From: an uncultured Pseudogracilibacillus sp.
GTDB lineage: Bacteria; Bacillota; Bacilli; Bacillales; Amphibacillaceae
Assembly: GCA_937974845.1 (NCBI GenBank)
Contig: CALJVC010000047.1
Location: 1-47,582, forward strand
Length of the DNA stretch: 47,582 bases
Direction of reading: 5' to 3'
Shown here: piece after piece, positions 34,749 through 43,347 of the stretch
How the letters are laid out: each line of letters starts with the position of its first letter
Numbering within the stretch: position 1 is the first letter of the stretch
Made by a program: the position numbers and the translations under genes
Notes under the pieces: generated by a model
Seen by the model: only the letters and a program-made list of their open reading frames with translations
What the model was told of the DNA's origin: nothing
The model's database searches: none

Positions 34749-35641
34749 ACTTCATCGCCTCCTTCTAAGGTAAAAAAAGGCTTCGCCTCATTTCCATCCC
34801 GTTGGTGCATGCGAACTAAGGTACTTAATAAATCGCGCATTTCATGGCGATGGACGATTCGATCGAGTTGTCCATGTTTAAATAAAAATTCTGCCGTTTG
34901 GAAGTCCTTCGGCAACTTTTCCCTCGTCGTTTGTTCGATCACTCGACGACCGGCAAAACCTATCAATGCCTTCGGTTCAGCAAAGTTGTAATCGCCTAGG
35001 GAGGCAAAGCTTGCGGTTACCCCGCCTGTCGTAGGGTGGGTCATTACCGAAATCATAAAACCACCGTCATCTGAAAAACGTTTGATAGCCATAGAGGTTT
35101 TGGCCATTTGCATTAGGCTAAGGACACCTTCCTGCATCCGGGCACCGCCACTAGCAGTAAATATAATAAACGGTAACTTCTCTTTTCGAGCCCGTTCAAT
35201 TGCTCGGGTTATTTTTTCTCCGACAACCGACCCCATACTTCCCATCCGAAAACGAGAGTCCATCACAGCGATTGCTACATCGACACCATGTAGCTTACCT
35301 TTTCCTGTTACGACCGCTTCTTTCAACTTCGTCTTCTCTTGGTCTTGTTCAATTTTTTCCATATAGTCCGGGAAATGTAATGGGTTCGTTGTGAGTAAGT
35401 TTGTGTCCCATTCTACGAAGCTATCTTCATCGAGGAGTCGTTTAATTCGTTTGCGGGCACGCATATGATGGTGGAAGTCACAATTAGGACAAACGAATAA
35501 ATTTTTTTCCATTTCTTTTCGATAATATATTTCATTACAGTTTTCACACTTTGTCATTAACCCTGCCGGAATATCCTGTTTCGCTTTTTCATCAGGAATA
35601 ACTTTTCCGTTCTTTTCACGGGAGAAAATACGTTTAAACAA
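34745..35641 (-). CDS. accD: Acetyl-CoA carboxylase carboxyltransferase beta subunit
   Basis: Partner of AccA. The 298-residue product has an N-terminal zinc ribbon at Cys32, Cys35, Cys51 and Cys54 (KCENC ... FVCPNC), which can bind RNA and DNA in relatives. The carboxyltransferase domain has VTGKGKLHGVDVAIAVMD, TASGGARMQEGVLSLMQM and MTHPTTGGVTASFASLGD. It overlaps accA by 4 bases. No FapR-type operator was found in the short gap upstream. Confidence 0.96.
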   Translation of the reverse strand: MFKRIFSREKNGKVIPDEKAKQDIPAGLMTKCENCNEIYYRKEMEKNLFVCPNCDFHHHMRARKRIKRLLDEDSFVEWDTNLLTTNPLHFPDYMEKIEQDQEKTKLKEAVVTGKGKLHGVDVAIAVMDSRFRMGSMGSVVGEKITRAIERARKEKLPFIIFTASGGARMQEGVLSLMQMAKTSMAIKRFSDDGGFMISVMTHPTTGGVTASFASLGDYNFAEPKALIGFAGRRVIEQTTREKLPKDFQTAEFLFKHGQLDRIVHRHEMRDLLSTLVRMHQRDGNEAKPFFTLEGGDEV

Positions 35642-35774
35642 GGATGTCCCCTCCTTTAACGCTTGCGTTCACTTTAATTATCAATGGTTCACGCACCATT
35701 TCTAAATATTTATAAATAATCATCCCAATTTTAACTATACTTTAAAAGCTGTTAAATTTCTACTAATTGTCTAT

Positions 35775-35825
35775 AAAAAAAGAGTGAACCACCCTATTTA
35801 TATGCGAGGTTTCACTCTTTTTTTC
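35775..35825 (-). terminator. Terminator between malic enzyme gene and accD (may act both ways)
   Basis: AAAAAAGAGTGAA (35775-35787) pairs with TTCACTCTTTTTT (35811-35823), extended by ACC/GGT with one bulge. A and T runs flank both sides, so it can end transcripts on either strand; the natural role is after the malic enzyme gene. Confidence 0.85.
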
Positions 35826-35832
35826 AATCATT

Positions 35833-37065
35833 TTATGACAAACTGCTGAGCCGACGGGTTTTTTCAGCGATTTCTTCCGGATCCGGTTGGATACGAGCAA
35901 CACCGGAATCTATTGCTGCTTGGGCAACATGTTTAGCTACAGCAGGTGCTACTCGCGGATCAAAAGGAGCTGGAATGACGTACTCTTCGCTAAGTTCGTC
36001 CTCAGAAATAAGAGATGCAATAGCTTCTACGGCGGCCCTTTTCATTTGTTCATTTATCCGAGTTGCTCGAACATCTAAGGCACCGCGGAAGATCCCCGGA
36101 AAGGCGAGGACGTTATTGACTTGGTTTGGATAGTCTGACCGGCCAGTTCCGATAACTTTCGCTCCTGCTTCCTTTGCTTCTTCAGGTGTAATTTCCGGCT
36201 CTGGGTTAGCCATAGCAAAAACAATCGGATCCCGATTCATCTTCCGAACCATCTCTTGTGTAAGCGCTCCGCCAACCGAGACCCCGATAAACACATCGGC
36301 CCCTTCTATTACATCCTCTAAAGAGCCTTTCAACCGTTTAGGATTCGTTTTTTTCGCAACAATTTCCTTAACTGCATTCATCCGTCTTGGACGACCATCA
36401 TAAATGGCTCCCTGGGAATCGCACATAATAATTTCCTTTACACCGAAGTTCTCAAGAAGGCGGATGATTGCTATACCTGCTGCTCCAGCACCATTTGCTA
36501 CTACTTTAATCTCATTGAAGGATTTCCCAACTAACTTCAAAGCATTCATTAAACCTGCTACCGTTACAATCGCTGTCCCATGTTGATCATCATGAAAAAT
36601 AGGAATACGCGTTTCTTTTTTTAGTCTTTCTTCGATGATAAAGCAATTAGGAGCAGCAATATCCTCAAGGTTGATTCCTCCAAAGGTCGGTTCAAGCAAT
36701 TTGACTGTACGAACAATTTCATCGATATCTTTTGTATTTAAGCAAATTGGAAAGGCGTCGACCCCAGCAAAGGATTTAAACAAAACAGCCTTTCCTTCCA
36801 TAACGGGTAGAGCTGCTTCTGCCCCGATATCACCGAGACCTAAAACGGCTGTTCCATCACTAACTACTGCTACGGTATTTCCACGCATTGTGTAATCGTA
36901 AGACTTCCTTGGATTAGCGTGAATTTCCTTACAAGGCTCCGCTACACCGGGGGAATAGGCTAAGCTTAAGTCCTCGGCATTCCGTAGAGGAACCTTCGAT
37001 TGAATCTCTATTTTACCTTTATTAATACGGTGCATATGCAATGCTTCATCTCTTAACTTTGACAT
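35833..37065 (-). CDS. ytsJ: NADP-linked malic enzyme (YtsJ-like)
   Basis: Oxidatively decarboxylates malate to pyruvate with reduction of NAD(P); the B. subtilis YtsJ form supplies NADPH. The 410-residue product has SLAYSPGVAEPCKEI near the start, a metal-binding stretch EDIAAPNCFIIEERL, IPIFHDDQHGTAIV, the Rossmann motif VVANGAGAAGIAIIRLL, and FAMANPEPEITPEEA. Length equals B. subtilis YtsJ. AAAGGAG lies about 10 bases before ATG. Position between dnaE and accD is conserved. Confidence 0.94.
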   Translation of the reverse strand: MSKLRDEALHMHRINKGKIEIQSKVPLRNAEDLSLAYSPGVAEPCKEIHANPRKSYDYTMRGNTVAVVSDGTAVLGLGDIGAEAALPVMEGKAVLFKSFAGVDAFPICLNTKDIDEIVRTVKLLEPTFGGINLEDIAAPNCFIIEERLKKETRIPIFHDDQHGTAIVTVAGLMNALKLVGKSFNEIKVVANGAGAAGIAIIRLLENFGVKEIIMCDSQGAIYDGRPRRMNAVKEIVAKKTNPKRLKGSLEDVIEGADVFIGVSVGGALTQEMVRKMNRDPIVFAMANPEPEITPEEAKEAGAKVIGTGRSDYPNQVNNVLAFPGIFRGALDVRATRINEQMKRAAVEAIASLISEDELSEEYVIPAPFDPRVAPAVAKHVAQAAIDSGVARIQPDPEEIAEKTRRLSSLS

Positions 37066-37093
37066 TCCTTCCTATCTCCTTTACTTCTATGAC

Positions 37094-37228
37094 AACCTGC
37101 TATGTTCCCTTCATCTACTTCCGTTAAAATAGTGTACACCTTGTCCTTTTTACTATTCTTAGACAAATTGGAATTTGATTGAATTATCGGAATTTTCTGA
37201 TGAAGATATAAGGGGAACATGGTAGGTT
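37094..37228 (+). repeat. Long nested inverted repeat between ytsJ and dnaE; possible structured RNA
   Basis: AACCTGCTATGTTCCC (37094-37109) faces GGGAACATGGTAGGTT (37213-37228). As plus-strand RNA these pair over 16 positions with two G-U pairs; on the minus strand those positions are A-C mismatches. Inside, TTCATC (37110-37115) pairs with GATGAA (37199-37204), TTCCG (37119-37123) with CGGAA (37188-37192), and AATAGT (37128-37133) with ACTATT (37152-37157). ATTTTTAC follows on the plus side. No gene family recognised and no target duplication seen. Confidence 0.6.
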
Positions 37229-37278
37229 ATTTTTACTCCCCTAAATTTTATATTTTACGTTTAATCATATAATTTTTA

Positions 37279-40200
37279 TCATGTAAATACAACATTTTTA
37301 ATCCCGAAATGATATATTAATTGATCCCGACAGGCATCGTTAAAGTTCAAGTTATATTGTTTGCTTAATTTATACGTCTCCTTCGTTTCCGCATCATGGA
37401 CGATGACCCGGACCTCCCCGGGATACTGCCCTGCTATAGTTCGCAAAATTTCTTTACTCTTGCTCCGTTGTTTCCTTTCTACTCGTAAAAAAAGAATTCC
37501 CTTTGCTTCTTCGACTTCTTTCAAGGAAAAACCTTTAACCCTTTGTAAAATTAATTGGCGTTTTCCTTGTCGTTCTGATATTTTTGCCTGTATTTGATAA
37601 AATTGATTTTCTTCAAAAAAAGGATGGATATCCCGCCATAGGTTTGAAAAAATCACCGATTCGATTTCACCAGTTTCATCCGTCAAGGTAGAAAAAGCCA
37701 TCGAATCACCTCTGCGGGTACGTATTTTATGGATCCTTTGTACATGCACAATTAGTTCAACGATACGACCGAGAGGAAGTTGATGCAAGGTCTCAATTGT
37801 ACGAAAGCCTCGGTGAGTAAGCATCCCCCGCCTTTCCTTTAATGGATGGGTCGATACATAGGTTCCTAATAGTTCCTGCTCATCGGTAAGACGGTCCATT
37901 ATCGAAAAGTCTTCCATTTCTACATAGGCTGGTTTCATTTGTAAGGAAGTTTCAAATAAACTTCCTTCCTGGGCATCACCAAACAATTCAGCCCGTTCAA
38001 GAGCTGGCGTAATTGAAGCCAATAAACTAGCCCGATTGTCGTATATATCATCAAAGGCTCCCGCGAGAATTAAGGTTTCTAAAAGGTTTCGTTTGATCTT
38101 GACTCTTTGAACAAAATCAAACAAACTCTCAAAAGGACCTTCTTTTCTTTGTTCAAGGATCTGTCGAACAGATTCATACCCAACTCCTTTAATAGCTACA
38201 AGACCGAAGCGAATATTTTTTCCTTCAACTGTAAAGCTTGCATAACTATGGTTCACAGAAGGAGGAAGTAGAGAAATTCCAAAACGTTTCGCTTCTTGAA
38301 TATAACGACTTCTTTTTTTATAATCTTGCGAAACCGAGGTCGTTAATAATTCAGCAAAGAAGTGCGCTGGAAAATTAGCTTTTAAATAGGCAAGTGTGTA
38401 AGCTACTTTACTATATGCAACCGAATGGCTCTTGTTGAAGCCATAATCAGCAAATTTCTCAATCCACTCAAAAAGTTGGTTGGCAACGGATTGAGGATAT
38501 CCATTCCGTAAACAACCTTGAAGAAAACGCTGCCGTTGACTTTCAATTTCAGAACGATTTTTCGTACTAATGGCCCGTCGTAAAAGATCCGCCTCTCCTA
38601 AAGAGAAAGATGCAAAACGATGGGCTACTTGCATAATCTGTTCTTGATAAACAAGGACACCATAGGTCTCTTTTAAAATTGGCTCAAGATCAGGATGTAA
38701 GTATGTAACGGACTCTTGGCCATGCTTTCTGCGAGTATACGTGTCGATCTGTTGCATCGGACCTGGTCGATAAAGGGCGTTGAGGGCTACTAAATCATCT
38801 AAGCTCGAAGGGCGCACCTTTTGCAACATTCGTTTCATCCCATCGGATTCAAATTGGAAAACCCCATTCGTCTCTCCCCTTTGTAACAAGCGGAAGGTCG
38901 CTGGATCTGACCAGTCAATTGTATCTAGGGAGAAAGGCTTTTGGGTTTTCTTTTCAATCGAAGCAACAATCCGTTCGATTAACGTAAGGTTTCTTAAACC
39001 TAGTAAGTCCATTTTTAATAGCCCAATGGATTCTAAATCATCCATCGCATACTGAGTTACATACATCGAAGCACTACCCTTTGTTAAAGGTACATCTAAC
39101 CGTAAGGGGCGACTACCGATTACGATACCTGCAGCATGGATAGACATATGCCGAGGCAAACCCTCTAATTGTAAAGCAACGGAAAATAACGTTCGAAGTC
39201 GATTGGATTGTTTAATGTAATCCACTAGCTCCTTTTGACGCTTAACAATCCTAGCAAGCCCTTCTGATCCTTCTGTAGGAATATGACGTAAGATATAGGT
39301 TTGATCGGCCTCGTCTATTTCCATAACTTTCATAACCTCACGTAAAATAGAACGAGCTTGAAAGGTGCCAAAAGTAATAATTTGCGCTACATAGTCTTCA
39401 CCATATTTATCGCGTACATAAGCAATAACCTCATCCCGACGTCGATCGGAAAAGTCAATATCTATATCAGGCATCGAAACCCTTTCCGGATTTAAAAAGC
39501 GCTCGAAAAGTAAATTGTATTTAAGTGGATCCACATCCGTTATTCCAAGTAAGTAGGCTACGATGGAACCAGCGGCTGAACCCCTTCCTGGACCAACAGC
39601 AATTTGTTTCTTTTTAGCAAATTGAACGAAGTCATGGACGATTAAAAAATAATCGGAAAAACCTAGCCGGTCAATTACCTCTAATTCATATGTTAAACGT
39701 GCTTTTGCCTCCCCATGATCTTCGCCATATTTATCTTCCAAGGCTCGATAACAAAGATTGGCTAAATATTCTCCAGCCGACTCCTCCTTTTCCAAAGGAA
39801 AGCTTGGTAAATGAAGCTGGTCGAAGGAAAAGGTAACATGACAACTTTCAGCCAAGCGTTCCGTCATCTGTAAAGGTAGAGGCCAAGCTTCAAAGGCTTC
39901 TTTCATTTCCTGTTTCGAACGTAAATGTAAACCGAGATATTCCTTGTCCACCTTCCTTCCAGACCAGGAAGTTTGCTTAGCCATTGCTCGTAGGCATTCG
40001 TAGCCGGAAGCCTCCTTTTCTACTACATAACGTACGTCATGGATTGCAACAGATGCCACTTTCGTCGCTTCGTAAAAAAGTTTCGCCCGTTCAAGATAGA
40101 AATCATCCCCACTTTGCTTCCGTTCTAAAGCTAAAAAAACATTCCCTAGCCCAAAAATAGTATGAAAAACTTCGATGACCGAAAGCAATTCCAAAGGCTC

Positions 40201-40602
40201 TTTTTCGCTAAGTTGTGCTTGAGCCCAGGGGGTATTAGTTTTTATTAAAACAAACAATTCCTCCGTAGGTTCGAACAAGGCTTCTACATCCCGTTTCCCT
40301 TCAGCTTCATAACGAGTAGATAGCTCCACTAGATGTCGATAACCTTCATTAGACTTTGCTAATACAATTAACTCTAAACGCTCTTCTTGCACTTCTACCT
40401 GTAACAACAATCCAAAAATCGGTTTTATTCCAGCCTTCTGGCATGCCTTGTAAAAGGGAATCGCACCGTAAAGAACACCTTCATCAGTAATCGCTAGACT
40501 GTCATAACCTAAACGTTTCGCTTCTTGAACGAGACGTTCTACTTGAATCGTGCTCTTCATAAAACTATATCCCGTTCTAACTTGTAAATGCGTATATCCC
40601 AT
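37279..40602 (-). CDS. dnaE: DNA polymerase III subunit alpha DnaE
   Basis: Replicative C-family polymerase; in Bacillus DnaE extends RNA primers before PolC takes over. The 1107-residue product has an N-terminal PHP domain (YTHLQVRTGYSFMKST, SLAITDEGVLYGA), then palm motifs GPGRGSAAGSIVAYLLG and MPDIDIDFSDRRRDEV (catalytic Asp residues), then a fingers region, a helix-hairpin-helix stretch GVGYESVRQILE, and a C-terminal OB fold (IVELIVHVQRIHKIRT). Since PHP metal residues are only partly kept, proofreading should not be assumed. Upstream gap to ytrH is short; AGGTAGGA precedes ATG. Confidence 0.97.
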   Translation of the reverse strand: MGYTHLQVRTGYSFMKSTIQVERLVQEAKRLGYDSLAITDEGVLYGAIPFYKACQKAGIKPIFGLLLQVEVQEERLELIVLAKSNEGYRHLVELSTRYEAEGKRDVEALFEPTEELFVLIKTNTPWAQAQLSEKEPLELLSVIEVFHTIFGLGNVFLALERKQSGDDFYLERAKLFYEATKVASVAIHDVRYVVEKEASGYECLRAMAKQTSWSGRKVDKEYLGLHLRSKQEMKEAFEAWPLPLQMTERLAESCHVTFSFDQLHLPSFPLEKEESAGEYLANLCYRALEDKYGEDHGEAKARLTYELEVIDRLGFSDYFLIVHDFVQFAKKKQIAVGPGRGSAAGSIVAYLLGITDVDPLKYNLLFERFLNPERVSMPDIDIDFSDRRRDEVIAYVRDKYGEDYVAQIITFGTFQARSILREVMKVMEIDEADQTYILRHIPTEGSEGLARIVKRQKELVDYIKQSNRLRTLFSVALQLEGLPRHMSIHAAGIVIGSRPLRLDVPLTKGSASMYVTQYAMDDLESIGLLKMDLLGLRNLTLIERIVASIEKKTQKPFSLDTIDWSDPATFRLLQRGETNGVFQFESDGMKRMLQKVRPSSLDDLVALNALYRPGPMQQIDTYTRRKHGQESVTYLHPDLEPILKETYGVLVYQEQIMQVAHRFASFSLGEADLLRRAISTKNRSEIESQRQRFLQGCLRNGYPQSVANQLFEWIEKFADYGFNKSHSVAYSKVAYTLAYLKANFPAHFFAELLTTSVSQDYKKRSRYIQEAKRFGISLLPPSVNHSYASFTVEGKNIRFGLVAIKGVGYESVRQILEQRKEGPFESLFDFVQRVKIKRNLLETLILAGAFDDIYDNRASLLASITPALERAELFGDAQEGSLFETSLQMKPAYVEMEDFSIMDRLTDEQELLGTYVSTHPLKERRGMLTHRGFRTIETLHQLPLGRIVELIVHVQRIHKIRTRRGDSMAFSTLTDETGEIESVIFSNLWRDIHPFFEENQFYQIQAKISERQGKRQLILQRVKGFSLKEVEEAKGILFLRVERKQRSKSKEILRTIAGQYPGEVRVIVHDAETKETYKLSKQYNLNFNDACRDQLIYHFGIKNVVFT

Positions 40603-40715
40603 GTTGATTCCTACCTTTTTCTTGGATCCTCTCTACTTAAAATTCCGAACCTGATTCTATTGTATATTATAACCTTAAAACGACTCCCTTTCCAACAATC
40701 AGAACAAATGTTCCT

Positions 40716-40746
40716 GAGAATAACTTGTCTCCCTTACGCATATATA
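40716..40746 (+). promoter_or_regulatory. Candidate sigma-E promoter of ytrH-ytrI
   Basis: GAGAATAA (40716-40723) and CATATATA (40739-40746) are spaced like the mother-cell sigma-E -35 (GKMATATT-like) and -10 (CATACAHT-like) boxes. Transcription would start near 40753, just before the GGAGG ribosome site. ytrHI belongs to the sigma-E regulon in B. subtilis. Match is moderate. Confidence 0.45.
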
Positions 40747-40768
40747 TCCATCAATGGAGGAATGGACG

Positions 40769-41101
40769 ATGGATGAGAGGTTTTTTGTTACTTTTATTCA
40801 CTGCTTCTTCATCGCCTCTGGTGTAATGCTAGGAGGCTCCTTTATCGGTAGTATTGCAAGTTTTTTAACAGGTGGTTCCCCCTTTCATGGATTATATCGC
40901 ATTAGTCAATCACTAAAAATTTGGGCAGTCGTAGCTGCGATAGGCGGAACCTTTGATGCAATTGAAAGCTTTCAAAAAGGATTTCTCGATGGAGCGACCC
41001 TAGACCTAGTCAAGCAATTTATGTTTATTTTATCTGCTATGATGGGGGTCAAAGCTTCCCTACTATTAATTCAATGGTTAATTAATGAGGAATTGATGTA
41101 A
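40769..41101 (+). CDS. ytrH: Sporulation membrane protein YtrH
   Basis: A 110-residue membrane protein required with YtrI for normal cortex formation during sporulation in B. subtilis. It begins MDERFFVTFIHCFFIASGVMLGG and has three hydrophobic stretches (about 5-40, 50-65 and 85-105). The frame opens at an ATG at 40754, but that codon lies before the GGAGG site; the ATG at 40769, 8 bases after it, is preferred. The ytrI start codon directly follows the ytrH stop. Confidence 0.9.
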   Translation: MDERFFVTFIHCFFIASGVMLGGSFIGSIASFLTGGSPFHGLYRISQSLKIWAVVAAIGGTFDAIESFQKGFLDGATLDLVKQFMFILSAMMGVKASLLLIQWLINEELM

Positions 41102-41593
41102 GTGCAAGTCCCTCCATTTTATCGAAAGCGTAGTTGGCAAGTGTTTACCCTCGGAACCATCCTCGGTGGTCTCATTGCCTATGGTATCTTTTTATTTATG
41201 TATGGTAAATTATACAGCGAAATACTAACAGAAAATGTCCAACTTCATGCACAATTAAGTGACCTACAACAGCAAAATGAGATTTTACTCCACGATCAAG
41301 CGCAACGAGAAGAACCCTTGACCATTCAAGCAATCGATATTTACTATATTAATGAAAAAGATTTTCGCTTCGATCGACTTACAACCCACCAATTGAATGA
41401 GCTAATTAAAGGAGAATTAAAACAAATTATAGGAAAGAGCGTCGATAGTACAGCAGAGAATTACGACTTAATTATAAAACTTATCGAAAAAAAAACATTC
41501 TCCCTAGACGATATCGACTATCATTTCATTGTTGATAAACTTTTTATAACTGAAAAGGTTACCCTTCACCTTGAAGTTACCTTCGCTAAATAA
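41102..41593 (+). CDS. ytrI: Sporulation protein YtrI
   Basis: A 163-residue protein with one N-terminal membrane helix (about 16-35), a short coiled coil (LTENVQLHAQLSDLQQQNEILL, about 42-65) and a C-terminal soluble domain (about 75-160). The start is GTG immediately after the ytrH TAA, so the two are coupled. In B. subtilis ytrI is expressed with ytrH under sigma-E and is needed for cortex. The molecular role is unknown. Confidence 0.87.
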   Translation: MQVPPFYRKRSWQVFTLGTILGGLIAYGIFLFMYGKLYSEILTENVQLHAQLSDLQQQNEILLHDQAQREEPLTIQAIDIYYINEKDFRFDRLTTHQLNELIKGELKQIIGKSVDSTAENYDLIIKLIEKKTFSLDDIDYHFIVDKLFITEKVTLHLEVTFAK

Positions 41594-41707
41594 AAATTCT
41601 TTATCAAACTTTTGCAACAAAACTTTAACATTTGTATAAACTAGTAGCTATGGAGGGAAAAGTTATATAAAATAGAAGGGAAAGAAGGTAAAGAAAGGAT
41701 GGTAAAC

Positions 41708-41899
41708 ATGACTGTGCTCGATCGAAGACAGATGCGGGACGATAAAATAAAACAGCTTAAGGAAGGTCGCTCTGTTTATGCGGAATCCGATGAGCTCATC
41801 CGCTTGATTAAACGAGGGATAGAAAAGGAAAGTTTACAAGTTACGATTGAAAAAACGGACGGAGGTTGCTGGTTTATTCCAAATGAAAAACATAGGTAA
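41708..41899 (+). CDS. Small conserved protein of unknown function
   Basis: A 63-residue, highly charged soluble protein, MTVLDRRQMRDDKIKQLKEG, with a C-terminal part ITIEKTDGGCWFIPNEKHR in which Gly-Gly-Cys-Trp stands out. No membrane helix or known motif. The frame reaches an ATG at 41699 which touches AAAGG; the ATG at 41708, 9 bases after, fits better. It occupies the position between ytrI and nrnA and may be the gene called ytzJ in B. subtilis; I am not sure of that name. It ends at a terminator shared with nrnA. Confidence 0.7.
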   Translation: MTVLDRRQMRDDKIKQLKEGRSVYAESDELIRLIKRGIEKESLQVTIEKTDGGCWFIPNEKHR

Positions 41900-41904
41900 T
41901 TGGC

Positions 41905-41960
41905 TAAAAAAAATTGTGCTGAACACCCTTCTTTAATTCATTAGGTTCAGCACAATTGTT
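41905..41960 (-). terminator. Terminator of nrnA (convergent)
   Basis: A perfect 13-bp stem, AATTGTGCTGAAC (41912-41924) with GTTCAGCACAATT (41945-41957). On the minus strand it is followed by eight U, so it ends nrnA; it could also slow plus-strand transcripts of the small upstream gene. Confidence 0.92.
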
Positions 41961-41963
41961 CAT

Positions 41964-42902
41964 TTAAGACTTCGCACATAAAGCTTCTAAATCCTCCAAC
42001 AAGGCATCAGCTTCTTCCCAACTATGCACCGTTGCCCCCGATGCTAAAGGATGGCCACCACCATTGTACTTCGTAGCTAGTTCATTAATTACTGGACCTT
42101 TAGAGCGTAAACGTACTCGAATAACTTCCTCTTCTTCTACAAAAATCGCCCAAGCCCGAAGACCTTTTACCTCACCGAAGGTCCCAACTAATTTACTTGT
42201 CTCTAAAGCCGTCACACCATAGTCCTCTAAGAGTTCCTTGGTCAATTTAACAAAACTCACTCCGTTTTTAGAAATCTCTAAGTCATGCAATATTTTTCCG
42301 CGGAGACGAGCGATATTAGGCGAAACTTGATACATCCCATCATATAGGGCTTGACGATCAAAGGAATACTCAATTAAGTCCGCTGCATAACGGAAGGTTT
42401 GATTTTTCGTACTCGGGAATAAAAAACGCCCCGTATCGCCAACAATTCCAGCATAGAGTAAACGTGCTACCGTCTCATTCATCTCTAACCTATCTTTGTT
42501 CGCTAAATAAAATTCATAAACCATTTCAGAAGTTGAACTTGCTTCTGTACGCACCCAACCTAAGTCACCATACGGATCGACATTAGGATGGTGGTCGATT
42601 TTAATGATTTCCTGCCCCAAGCTATAACGTTGATCATCAATTCGTCCAGTATTTGCCGTATCACAAACAATAACTAATGCCCCTTGATACTTTTTATCTT
42701 CGATTCGATCCATAGTAGCTAAATATGTTAAGGAAGGGTCCTCTTCACCAACAGCAAACACTTCTTTCTCCGGAAAAGAAAGACGTAACATTTCCTTTAA
42801 TCCTACTTGCGATCCTATTGCATCAGGATCTGGACGAACATGGCGATGAAGAATAATGGTATCATAGGCTTCGATCTTCTCTAAAATTTGCTTTTTAATC
42901 AT
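41964..42902 (-). CDS. nrnA: Oligoribonuclease / pAp phosphatase NrnA
   Basis: DHH-family enzyme that degrades short RNA oligomers and removes 3'-phosphate from pAp in sulfur metabolism. The 312-residue product has catalytic motifs LHRHVRPDPDAIGSQ (I), VIVCDTANTGRIDDQRY (II), IKIDHHPNVDPYGD (III, the DHH), GIVGDTGRF (IV) and the DHHA1 substrate motif YNGGGHPLASGA. The frame could open at a GTG at 42911, but the ATG at 42902 is better spaced from AGGA. Position between ytrI and ytpI is conserved. Confidence 0.95.
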   Translation of the reverse strand: MIKKQILEKIEAYDTIILHRHVRPDPDAIGSQVGLKEMLRLSFPEKEVFAVGEEDPSLTYLATMDRIEDKKYQGALVIVCDTANTGRIDDQRYSLGQEIIKIDHHPNVDPYGDLGWVRTEASSTSEMVYEFYLANKDRLEMNETVARLLYAGIVGDTGRFLFPSTKNQTFRYAADLIEYSFDRQALYDGMYQVSPNIARLRGKILHDLEISKNGVSFVKLTKELLEDYGVTALETSKLVGTFGEVKGLRAWAIFVEEEEVIRVRLRSKGPVINELATKYNGGGHPLASGATVHSWEEADALLEDLEALCAKS

Positions 42903-43005
42903 ATGTAACACATCCTAAGATTTAATATTAGAAAGGTTTTTTCTAGAATTATCTTTTTAAACAAGCTACAATAAATACAGACTACAATTGTTAGGAGAAG
43001 GATAG

Positions 43006-43302
43006 ATGTTTATCTTCGCAGTGCTCATTGTCATTTCTATTGTCATGTATATTTATTATAAAGTAGCTATTTTAAAAACGAAAGATACTCTTGTACAAAA
43101 ATATCAAAACGCGAAAGCGAGAATATTTTTAGGTATTTTTCTTATTTCCTTTGCAATTAATCAGTACTTAGCGGCACAGATGAAAGTTATTTTAATCATC
43201 AGTATTATTTTTATTTTTTTAGGAGTACTTCAATTAATAGATGGATACAAACAGGCGAAACATTATCGTAACGAATGGCGTCGTCTACATCCAGAACAGT
43301 AA
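43006..43302 (+). CDS. ytpI: Membrane protein YtpI
   Basis: A 98-residue membrane protein with three hydrophobic helices (about 2-20, 40-56, 60-80), basic stretches between the first two (KDTLVQKYQNAKAR) and a charged C-terminal tail. Function unknown. The conserved position between nrnA and ytoI, orientation and size support the name. AGGAGAAGG precedes ATG. Confidence 0.82.
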   Translation: MFIFAVLIVISIVMYIYYKVAILKTKDTLVQKYQNAKARIFLGIFLISFAINQYLAAQMKVILIISIIFIFLGVLQLIDGYKQAKHYRNEWRRLHPEQ

Positions 43303-43313
43303 CTAGAATATCG

Positions 43314-43347
43314 AACACACACAGTTTATAAACTGTGTGTGTTTTCT
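43314..43347 (+). terminator. Terminator of ytpI
   Basis: A perfect palindrome, AACACACACAGTTTA facing TAAACTGTGTGTGTT (43314-43343), followed by TTCTTT on the plus strand. It touches the end of ytoI on the other strand. Confidence 0.8.

Noticed and set aside
37132..37139. GTGTACAC palindrome
   Set aside because: Eight-base palindromes are common by chance; it is noted only as part of the larger structure.
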